This document shows, one piece after another, positions 56,019 to 64,000 of a DNA stretch of 64,000 nt. The notes below the pieces were generated by a model. That model did no database searches, was not told the DNA's origin, and worked only from the letters and a program-made list of their open reading frames with translations. The stretch lies in assembly GCA_025506515.1 (NCBI GenBank), contig CM046451.1, positions 49,889,645 through 49,953,644 on the forward strand, in the 5' to 3' direction. The stretch's first letter is position 1, and every line of letters starts with the position of its first letter. The DNA comes from Flaveria trinervia. Its lineage: Eukaryota; Streptophyta; Magnoliopsida; Asterales; Asteraceae. The translations under genes were made by a program, and so were the position numbers.

Positions 56019-59000
56019 TCAGTAGAGAAGATGACCCATGTATGCTCCGGCCTGGGAAGAAATCTCAAATATTTGTTTGGCAGAGTATGAATGGGAACTC
56101 TGTTTTGGGGAACTGGACACAGAGTTGTTATCCCATTCATGAGATTTACTTCCCCATAATGAGTCTGTATGACTCACGAACATAGGCCTCAAGGAGAACA
56201 ATTTGTTCCTCTTGAGAGAGTTCTTCAGCTCCTCCTTCGAAGAAGAACTCTGGACCATAGTACTCTGATAAGTACTTCATGGTCCTGCCATTTTTCAGCT
56301 CCACCGTAGTTACCTCCCTATATACAAATTCATCAGGATGGTTGCCTTCAGGAGTAACTGGAGCTCATTCTTTTGGATGTCTTCAAGCTTTTATATAACA
56401 ACCCCTTCTTAATCATCTTGTTTTCTAGTAAGGCTTGAGGTGTCTTCTTTGCTTGGTGAGCTTTCTTGAATTCATCAATGATTTCCCAAGGTGAGACTAC
56501 AACGGCCAACATGATGGTAGATTCTATTGTTTTTCGTACTTGGCCGTTGTATCTGTGTGGGATAGTTCTTTTATGGATTCTAGAACTCACCCTGGGGTCT
56601 GGCCATACTCTCACTCTCTCCTTCTGATACTGAAAGGTGTGCCTGAGAGTGTACAGCCTTTGAGCATGCCCTTTCATGGCTTGAATAGATGATGACTGAG
56701 GAAATTCCTTGTCAACCATCTTCAACAGTTGCTCATCGTGCTGTTTCTGCTGTTTTCTTCTTCTTCTTGACTCTGACCATTTCCCTTTGAGAGTCAGGTG
56801 TGATCATGGATTGACTCCGGGGTTTTGGTAGCTTCAGAACAGCAGAGAGTGGCAGACTATCATCTTCATCCTCTTCTTCTTCTTCTTCTTCCATCCTCAG
56901 CACCCTCTCCTCCTTCGGGGTACATCACTGGATGATGGTTGGGTTGGTGAAGGGATTGGTTTTGAAGAAGAGGATGTTTGGGTTTTGGCTTAGAGGTTGG
57001 TTGGGAGATTTGAGGGATAGGATCTGTTTGAGTGGGTGGAAGGGAAGGTTGATCTAGCATCCTTGTAGTTAATTTCGCCTTTGTGAGTTTAGCCATCTCT
57101 AACCTTTTGCCAGCCCCAGCCTCATCAAGGGCTTCCACAATAATCCTTTGTTGAATTGCTCAGACAGACAGATTCTGGTGGCTATAGCCAGAATGCTGTC
57201 CCTGGACCATGCGCGGATCTCCATTAATGATCTTCCAAGTATTTTGCAATAAAGCGGATCATTATTTCCAACCTCTCTTTCTCAAGAGCATCATACCCTG
57301 CCCATCGGGTTTGTATCTCTTGTACTTCTAACCTTCTGATCTCACTATCCAGTGTGGCTGTGTCAAACCCCTGCCTGAAGAGTTGTTCAATTATATTATC
57401 CATGGAGCGGCTGTGTGTGGTGTCAGCTTCTTTGACCAGCTCCTCCAAGGATTTGTCTTCAGCAGTGTGATCATCAGCACTTCTCTTTCGCTTGTAACGT
57501 GAGCAGAGGTTGCTTTTCTTTTTCCTCCTCTTCCTTTCCTCAGATCTTTTCCTCTTTTTTCTTTCACTGCAGTACTCTCCCCCTTTTTGTTGCATTGGAG
57601 GAAGGGTTGGTACCGCAGAAAGAGTCTTTTGGACAGCAGCATCAACCAGGGGCTGTAATGTTGAGGAAAGCCTCTCATCAAGGGCTTTGATCACTATATC
57701 AGTGATTATGGGGGTGATGAGAGGGAGGGAATTTTGGAGTACAGCACCTATTTGCTCAGGAGGGTTCTGTTCCTGAGAAGTAGGGCCTGAAGCAAAGGCA
57801 GGTGGTTGATTTTGGGGTGGCTCTGTGTTTGGGAAACCTTCAAGAAGGTGCCATCTGTGGGTGTATGATGGTGGCAGATGGACTTGCATCCTGAGACATC
57901 TTGGCCAGCAGCTCTTTGAGTCTGCTACCTCATCCTCTAGAATGGTATTTTGAGCAACTACATCATAGAAGAAGCTCAGGTCATCATCAGTTGATACTGA
58001 ATCACCTGACCTCCTGCTTAGAGCAGGATTTACATGCACTGGGTGTAGACCAGTTGGTGCATGTGCCCCTTGTGCTTGGTACTGGGGACTTCCAGCCTCA
58101 GGACAATGTCCATCATCAGCTGTTGCCTCTAGGGAGGTCTTAGCAATGTTACCAGCCTCACTCTGGTCATGTGCTGAGTCAGAGGAGGTGGCAGCCTCAC
58201 TAGATATTCTAAGCTCCTTGTCTACACCAGGAGATAGAATTGGGAAACCCCTGTGCTGTGGGTTCTCAGGTGCACTGTGTTCCTCCCCCTCAATTGTAGA
58301 GGAATTCCCAGTAGTAAGTGGTTTCTGGGGAGGGGGTGAGGAGTGCAATTGAGTCAGCACTTGTGCAACTATTAAAGTTGGGCTGTGAGGGGGTTGTTTG
58401 GGGTAAGGGGTTAGAAGCAGTGTGCACCTGGGGTGGATGGTGCTCTTCAATGGCAATCTCCTCAAGTGAGTGAGATCCCAGATAAGTAGGTGCCCCTTGG
58501 GTTGCTGCAGGCTCCTGTTGAGAGGAAGCCTGAGCGGCTGTGGCTGAAGAGTCATTGTATCCACTAGGGGGTTAGGACTAGTGGATATATCCTGCGTTTG
58601 TGGTGCAGGAGCATCCTCAGGGGACTCAATTCCCTGAGTAGCCATTTTGGGTTTCTTTTTGGTGGGTTTGGTGGGGACATTGGATTTGGAGGTGGTGGCT
58701 GTGGGTTCCAGCTGCGTGGGTTTTCGCAGCTTGGCAGCCAGTTTGAGTGTCCGGTCAGAGTTGTGCCGGGAGTATACTTCTGGCAGAACAGCCGTAGCAG
58801 GGACTCCCAAGCCAACAAGTCCCTCAGCATTAAGCTGGTCTATAATAATGGCCATTATGAACCGTGGATAGAGTATCCAACGGTTGGCAGTTAGTTTTTG
58901 AGCCATATCTTTGAGCTCTGAAAATATTAATTCTGAAAAATTCAGTGGTTGTTGCTCAAGGATAGAATACATTACCTGCTGCCATTTGGGGACATTTGAT

Positions 59001-59457
59001 CCCAAGACGATGTCTTAGGGGCCAAACATACATTGACCATGTGAAAAATCAGGCGCTCAGCGTCATTAAAGTGTTTCTTCATGATGGTGGTGGCACTGAG
59101 ATCACCTTGATATCCATGCTGAGCAAATGATAGATCTATGGTGCCCTTCGGATATCCAGCAGGAGAGGTAGCATCACTCAGTTGAAGAATTTTACGGATT
59201 GTTGCAGGAGTAATCACTACTTCTTTGTTGTTGACGACTGACCGGAGGGATCGTGTGTTGCTCTCCTCAGTTGTAACAGTAACGTTCATCCAAAATTGGT
59301 TCAAGGATTCGGCATGTAAAACGGGTTTCAGAAGGAATGCCTTGTTGTATTGGGACTGAACCATAAGATCGATAGCAGTATCGAACTTAGTCCAGATCGG
59401 CGATTTTGTGAGGTAGGCAACACAGTTGTGTCGCGGTTTAATTTGCATAGACGCCAT
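56019..59457 (-). pseudogene. C9 extra gene downstream of pol (env-like position)
   Basis: The ATG at 59457 (CCATGGCG context) lies 64 bp after a TATA box. The N-terminal domain has the anchors shared with C5 and C6: IKPRHN, a N-Q-F-W block, TIRKILQLSDA and a LYPRF block (about 58850). A frameshift near 59000 joins two long frames; the second (to 57224) is 593 codons and holds Pro/Ser/Thr-rich sequence, a strongly basic cluster (KKRKRSEERKRRKKK, nuclear-signal-like) and a helical C-terminus (DSEIRRLEVQEIQTRW). Further pieces with frame changes run to a stop at 56019. About 3.4 kb, no signal peptide or membrane span recognised. Function unknown. Confidence 0.78.
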
Positions 59458-59520
59458 GGAATTTTTGGAGAGGAACGTTAGGTTTGAAGAAGATGAAGCA
59501 TGGAGAGCTCAGGTTAAGGG

Positions 59521-60210
59521 TATTTATAGGGTACGGGTGAGGAAACGACTGAAGGATGTGGTGTTAGTCATCAGTAGTTTTAAACGACCGTTGACATGGT
59601 ATTATCCTTTCAGACGTTGAAACAGCTGAAGTCGTGGTGTTAGGCATCAGTAGTTTAGAAAACTACTGAAGACCGTGGTTTTGACTTCAGATGATTGAAA
59701 CAACTGAGGACATGGTGTTTGTCATCAGTAGTTATGAAACTACTGAAGACAGTGGTTTTGTCATCAGCTGTTGTAAACAACTGAAGACTTGGTATTGGTC
59801 ATCAGTAGTTATAAAACTGCTGAAGACGTGGTTTTGCTTCAGTTGTTTAAAATGAAACAGCAGTTGTACAAACGACTGAAGAGAAAGTTCTCTTCAGCTG
59901 TTTTCGTCAATTCTTAGCTTTTCAGCTGTTTCAAACTATCCTCAACACATTCATCAGTCTTTATGGCTGATTTCAGTTGTTTCATAGGACATCAGTACTT
60001 ATCTGTTTTTACTGATTGCAGTAGTTATGACTGCATCAGTAGTTGTAACTACTTCAGTAGTTTAGAGCAGATGAAGTACTTCAGTACTTGTGAGGCATTT
60101 AGCCTTCAGTAGTTATAAAAACTACTGAGGTTAAAAGAGCTCATCAGTACTTATATGTGACAGGCACTCATGATCATCAGTATGAATTACTGAGATCATC
60201 AGTAGTTGTC
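59521..60210 (-). promoter_or_regulatory. C9 promoter-like module before the extra gene
   Basis: On the minus strand about 630 bp densely filled with ACTACTGA, CAGTAGTT, CAGCTG and AGTACTTG units leads to CCCTATAAATACCC (TATAAATA at 59521-59528). The same words fill the C9 LTR upstream of its TATA box. The leader from TATA to ATG is 64 bp, a plausible plant core promoter. Confidence 0.6.
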
Positions 60211-60212
60211 AC

Positions 60213-60974
60213 CTATTCTAGCTGCAGCATACCAAGCCTTAACACCAGGTTTTGGAAAGTTGAACTATCCAAAGGCTTAGTAAAAATGTCTGCAAGCTCA
60301 TCAGCACTAGGCACAAACTTAGGATCAATCAGACCTTTTTCAAAACAATCCCTTATAAAATGATGTCTGATCTCTATATGTTTGGTCCTAGAGTGCTGGA
60401 CTGGATTTTTGACAATGCAAAGAGCTGAAGCACTATCCATTAACAATGGAGTCTTAGTCTCTGTAATGCCATAATCCAAAAGTTGGTTTTGAAGCCAGAG
60501 TACCTGAGATGTACAGCTTGCAGCAGCAATGTACTCTGCTTCCGCAGTGGATGTAGCAACTGAGGTCTGTTTCTTGCTCTGCCAAGAAATCAAGCAGTTG
60601 CCTAGGAATTGACATCCACCAGAAGTTGATTTCCTGGTCAACTTACACCCTGCATCACTGTCAGAAAAAGCAACTAATTTACCAGAATGTCTGGTAGAAT
60701 ACCATAAACCTAGAGATGGAGTGCCTTGCAGATATCTAAAGATCCTCTTGACTGCAATCAGATGAGACTCTTTAGGTGCAGCCTGAAATCTAGCACAAAC
60801 ACATGTAGCAAACATAATATCTGGTCTAGAAGCTGTTAAATACATCAAGGACCCAATCATACATCTGTAAAGTGTTTCATCAACCACTTTACCTTTCTGA
60901 TCTGAGTCCAGTTGTGTGGTGCTGCTCATGGGAGTAGAACAGGGCTTACAGTTTTGTAAATCAAACTTTTGCAA
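60213..60974 (-). CDS. C9 end of RT and RNase H
   Basis: One continuous frame of 253 codons to the stop at 60213. It starts QKFDLQNCKPCSTPM, then LYRCMIGSLMYLTASRPDI. RNase H residues are kept: Asp in AFSDSDAGC (the usual Tyr-Gly after SDSD is shortened by one residue), Glu in STAEAEYIAAAS, Asp in LMDSASAL, then NPVQHSRTKHIEIRHHF and ELADIFTKPL. It would degrade the RNA template after cDNA synthesis. It joins RT through a one-base frameshift near 60990, so this is part of one polyprotein, not a separate gene. Confidence 0.9.
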   Translation of the reverse strand: MQKFDLQNCKPCSTPMSSTTQLDSDQKGKVVDETLYRCMIGSLMYLTASRPDIMFATCVCARFQAAPKESHLIAVKRIFRYLQGTPSLGLWYSTRHSGKLVAFSDSDAGCKLTRKSTSGGCQFLGNCLISWQSKKQTSVATSTAEAEYIAAASCTSQVLWLQNQLLDYGITETKTPLLMDSASALCIVKNPVQHSRTKHIEIRHHFIRDCFEKGLIDPKFVPSADELADIFTKPLDSSTFQNLVLRLGMLQLE

Positions 60975-61813
60975 AAGATCTTTTGTATATTTGGATTGAT
61001 GAATAAAATTCCATCAGCCTTTTGTTTGATTTGCAACCCCAGAAAGAACTGTAATTCTCCCATGGCACTCATTTCAAACTTCTGTTGCATCAACTTTGTA
61101 AAGGCATCACACAACTTTGGATCAGAGGATGCAAAAATGATATCATCTACATAAATTTGAACAAGTAGATTATGCTGCCCAGCTTTCTTAATAAATAAAG
61201 TCTTGTCTATGGAGCCTCTAGTGAAATTGTTTTCCAGAAGAAAGTTTGATAATGTCTCATACCAGGCTCTGGGAGCTTGTTTTAACCCATAAAGAGCTTT
61301 ATCAAGCTTATACACCCAATTAGGATGTTTATTGTCCTCAAAGCCTGGAGGTTGACATACATAAACCTCTTCTTTAACTTTTCCATACAAAAATGCACTT
61401 TTGACATCCATTTGAAAGACTTTAAGTTTTTGATAAGCAGCATAAGCTAAAAACAATCGAATTGCTTCCAGTCTGGCTACAGGGGCAAAGGTTTCATCAT
61501 AATCAATACCTTCTTCTTGTGCAAACCCCTGAACAACCAGTCTGGCCTTGTTCTTAACAATAAGCCCATTTTCATCAGTTTTGTTCCTAAACACCCATTT
61601 AGTGCCTATTGCACACTTACCTGGAGGTAGAGGAACCAGTTCCCACACTTGCTGTTTCTTGAACTGAAGAAGCTCAAGCTGCATGGCATCAACCCATCCA
61701 TTGTCCTTTAAAGCAATGTGATAATTCTTTGGCTCTTGCTGACTGATGAAGAGCATAGAAGCAGAAATTTGACAATTGACTTCTTGTTGATACTCCAGCA
61801 GTGATATCACCAA
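60926..61813 (-). CDS. C9 reverse transcriptase
   Basis: One frame covers the whole RT core: CAIGTKWVFRNKTDENG, NKARLVVQGFAQEEGIDYDE, FAPVARLEAIRLFLAY, VFQMDVKSAFLYG (catalytic Asp), KALYGLKQAPRAWYE and YVDDIIFASSDP with both active-site Asp. LQFFLGLQIKQKADG follows, and then a one-base deletion in a T run near 60990 ends the match. It makes cDNA from the element RNA in virus-like particles. The upstream link to the linker also changes frame near 61730. Confidence 0.92.
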   Translation of the reverse strand: MVISLLEYQQEVNCQISASMLFISQQEPKNYHIALKDNGWVDAMQLELLQFKKQQVWELVPLPPGKCAIGTKWVFRNKTDENGLIVKNKARLVVQGFAQEEGIDYDETFAPVARLEAIRLFLAYAAYQKLKVFQMDVKSAFLYGKVKEEVYVCQPPGFEDNKHPNWVYKLDKALYGLKQAPRAWYETLSNFLLENNFTRGSIDKTLFIKKAGQHNLLVQIYVDDIIFASSDPKLCDAFTKLMQQKFEMSAMGELQFFLGLQIKQKADGILFINPNIQKIFCKSLIYKTVSPVLLP

Positions 61814-62072
61814 TGATTTGAGACATAGGGTGATTCTTCAGATCTTGATACACAATGAGATCTGTGCAAGTGTTTGTAGCCGGTTCAGCAGCAACAGATG
61901 GTGATGGTGAATCATTTCCTTGAAACCAATCAGTGGATGGTAATTCAAAGGAAGTTGAATTCGAAGAAATCTCATCAGCATTTGTTGTGGATGGTGCTAC
62001 TGGCGCTACAGGAACATCAGGTCTAGTTGAGTCAGGCAGCTGATCACTAAACCTAAGAGGTGAGTACTGCAA
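61700..62072 (-). CDS. C9 integrase-RT linker
   Basis: Low-complexity Pro/Ser/Thr-rich frame ending YQDLKNHPMSQIIGDITAGV then TRSQLSNFCFY. The PMSQIIGD motif precedes RT in many copia elements. Connector only, no enzyme. Confidence 0.8.
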
Positions 62073-63280
62073 TCATCATCATCATCAGCAGTACCACCAG
62101 GTGGTGAACTGTTGACAGGAGCAACAGCAGGAGTTTGATAGGGAACATATTGCAGTATGTCCAAATCAAATAACTCCACAGGACTTTGTGGAATCTTGTC
62201 CTTTGGAGATTCATTAAACTTAACATGTAGAGTTTCTTCAACCATCTTTGTTCTGCAGTTGAAGACTCTGTATGCCTTGCAAGTAGATGAATAACCAACA
62301 AAGTATCCTGCATCCACCTTAGGATCAAATTTGTGGAGTTGATCCTTTGTGTTGAGAATAAACAGGGACACCCAAATGCTTTGAAAAATGAAATCAGAGG
62401 AGCCAAATGATGGAGAACTTCATATGGAGTCTTCATCAACCTCTGATTTACTAAAACTCTATTTTGCACATAACAAGCTGTGTTGACAGCTTCGGCCCAA
62501 AAGGTCAATGGCAAACCTGAGTCAGCCAGCATGGACCTTGCAGCTTCAATGAGGGTCCTGTTCTTTCTCTCCACTACTCCATTTTGTTCTGGAGTCCTTG
62601 GAATGCTGAACTGCCTTTTGATTCCCTTTGAAAGATAGAAGTCATCAAGTGTATGATTTCTGAACTCAGTTCCATTATCACTCCTAATACACTTGACTGG
62701 AAGGGAATACTGCTTCTCAATGTACAGCACAAAGTGATAATCTTCTGAGCAGCCTCATCCTTTGAATGTAGAAAGAAAGTCCATACAAATCTGGAGTAAT
62801 CATCCACAATTACCAGACAGTATTTCTTCTTTGCCATGCTCATTACTCTCACAGGACCAAATAGATCCATATGCAGTAATTGCAAGCAGGCAGTGGACTT
62901 GGACACTTCAATAGGAGGAAATGAGACCTTGTGCTGTTTTCCTTTTAAACAAGCAGTGCATGTTTCATCACAGTGGAACTCCTTTATTGGTAAGCCTCTG
63001 ACTAAACTATTGTGGCTAAGCTGATTCATGTTTTTGAGATTACATGACCAAGCCTCCTGTGCCACAGTTTAGATTCTTGAAAAGAGGCTTTGGAAAATAG
63101 GCAAGGATTGCCTTTGAGATCTATCTTCTTAGAGAGATCTAAGGCATACACTCTTCCTGTCCTGTTGGCTTTCAGGAGAGTGTGATCATCCAACACCTTG
63201 TCAATCAAGTGCAAAACTTTGGATGACAGAATCCTACAGTTTTGACTTGTGAAAAGGGCAACATGGCCTTTATCACACAT
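62006..63280 (-). pseudogene. C9 integrase, complete domain set with about three frameshifts
   Basis: N-terminal zinc region: KLWHRRLGH near 63050 and CTACLKGKQHK near 62950. Core: Asp in LLHMDLFGPVRVMS, Asp in CIRSDNGTEFRN and Glu in NGVVERKNRTLIEAARSML. C-terminal: AFGCPCLF, a frameshift near 62365, then KFDPKVDAGYFVGYSSTCKA. Other shifts lie near 63030 and 62720. All metal-binding catalytic residues are there. It inserts cDNA into the host chromosome. Few errors suggest a young copy. Confidence 0.9.
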
Positions 63281-63515
63281 TTGACTGACACTCAGAGGTT
63301 GTACTTGAGATTTTCCACATGATTAACATCATCAAATTTGATTTCTCCATTGGAGACAAAGCCCTTACCGATGATGTAACCCCTAGCATCATTGCCAAAA
63401 GAGACAAATCCCTTCTTTCCTTGAGAGTAGTCATGAAGAGAGAGATGTTCCCAGTCATGTGCATAGATCCCCCACTGTCTACATACCAGATGCTACTTTG
63501 GCATGTTGAAGAACC
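63281..63515 (-). pseudogene. C9 protease
   Basis: On the minus strand the frame beginning after the AG at 63516 reads to IWYVDSGGSMHMTGN, with the active Asp. The region after it changes frame (63370-63300), ending near the VSQMCDKG block that precedes integrase. It cuts the polyprotein. Confidence 0.85.
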
Positions 63516-63536
63516 CTGCAATAATAAACAATCAGT
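63516..63536 (-). promoter_or_regulatory. C9 candidate 3' splice site at the gag/protease boundary
   Basis: On the minus strand ACTAACTGA holds the gag stop TGA and looks like a branch point. TTGTTTATTATTGCAG follows, with protease in phase 0 after the AG. In C9 the protease frame is also open upstream for about 100 bp, so +1 frameshifting is an alternative. Confidence 0.4.
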
Positions 63537-64000
63537 TAGTTTTAGAGACCCAAACCTTTTTGGTTTTGGGCCTGGTCTCATCAATAGATGGTAAACTAAC
63601 ATGTTTATTTGTAACAACAGCCTGAGAAGAGGAAGATGGTGTAGAAGAGGAGTCCTTTGGCTTAGACCTCCTTTTCTGTGGTTTCAACATAGGAGAATCT
63701 AGTTGGTTAACTCTACCCAACAGATGTTGTACCATCATCACCAGCTGTGTCTGATTTTGTGATAAAGCTTTCAGCTCATCAGACACATTGCTAGTGGAGT
63801 TAGATAAGGTCCTATGTTGCACCTTCTTCTTTTGAGCACCCTCAGCTGTCACCTGTTTAACTCCTTCCTTTTTGATTGCTTTAAGGACTTAAGGGTTACA
63901 GGATTTGATGTTGCTGATACAAATGTGGTCTCAAACTCAGTTTTCATTTTTACCATTTTCTCATTAATTTCTTCTTTTTGTTTGAGTTTGGAACCTCTTT
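63532..64000 (-). CDS. C9 Gag C-terminal linker (continues beyond the window)
   Basis: The clear frame runs from about 63852 to the stop at 63532. It is basic and Ser/Gln-rich, with a short coiled coil (LVMMVQHLLGRVNQLDS) and the conserved ending TKKVWVSKTN just before protease. From 63853 to 64000 the minus strand is Lys/Glu-rich but the frame shifts. No knuckle is within the window. Its role would be in capsid assembly. Confidence 0.75.

Larger units (their letters stand above)
53459..64000 (-). mobile_element. C9: copia element with extra gene (family D), best preserved, with an inverted LTR duplication
   Basis: From right to left: Gag C-terminus, protease, integrase, RT, RNase H (ending 60213), promoter-like module, extra gene (59457-56019), purine tract and LTR (55926-55033). 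Instead of ending there it continues into primer-binding site, leader and gag start, then into an inverted copy of gag start, leader and LTR (to 53459). The 5' end is outside the window. All catalytic residues I can check in protease, integrase, RT and RNase H are present. Confidence 0.9.

Noticed and set aside
58598..58894. Gly-rich plus-strand frames opposite the C9 extra gene
   Set aside because: They are mirror readings of Pro-rich codons in the long minus-strand frame.

Overview
The window is plant nuclear repeat DNA, built almost entirely from nested Ty1/copia LTR retrotransposons. I found no host gene. The pol order is protease - integrase - reverse transcriptase - RNase H (copia order). 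Every visible primer-binding site is a variant of TGGTATCAGAGC (initiator Met-tRNA type), LTRs start TG and end CA, and target duplications are about 5 bp. A eudicot is likely. The style of the proteins reminds me of Asteraceae elements, but that is a weak inference.

Layout (names are mine). C1 (+, 1-2890 and 10579-12450) is an old copia element whose RNase H is split by C2 (+, 2891-10578, both LTRs present). C1 ends against C3 (-, 12451-14861), the 3' part of an older element. C3 is broken by C4 (+, 5' LTR at 14862). C4 pieces lie at 14862-18183, 41349-43905 and 46486-48785. Its gag is split by C5 (+, 18184-41343), its integrase/RT linker by S1 (43906-46485, probably a solo LTR) and its 3' region by C7 (+, from 48786). 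C5 is split by C6 (-, 30524-41127). C7 is split by C8 (-, from 52434), and C8 by C9 (-, 53459 to the window end). The chain C3 > C4 > C7 > C8 > C9 is five insertion levels.

By LTR and gag resemblance I group C3, C4, C6 and C8 as family A, C2 and C7 as family B, C5 as family C, C9 as family D and C1 as family E. Gag in families A, B and C has two zinc-knuckle zones separated by a coiled-coil linker. Families A, C and D carry a long additional sense gene between pol and the 3' LTR, in the place of the env-like gene of SIRE/sirevirus-type copia elements. Its N-terminal domain is shared between families, while its tail is acidic, coiled-coil, Pro-rich or basic.

The most interesting signals are regulatory. 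(1) In families A, C and D the extra gene is preceded by a cluster of family-specific short repeats and then a TATA box. In families A and D the same repeats lie upstream of the TATA box in the LTR. The extra gene may therefore have its own copy of the LTR promoter. (2) The family A extra gene contains a well-formed AT-rich intron that keeps the frame, and probably a leader intron. (3) In four families the gag stop codon sits in a branch-point-like sequence followed by a pyrimidine tract and AG, with protease in phase directly after it. (4) C9 begins with a head-to-head palindrome of about 1.23 kb per arm (LTR + leader + gag start) centred on a 10-bp palindrome.

Most coding regions are broken by stops and frameshifts. 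C9 is the best preserved. Borders read from LTR ends and target duplications are firm to a few bases; domain borders inside broken genes are approximate.
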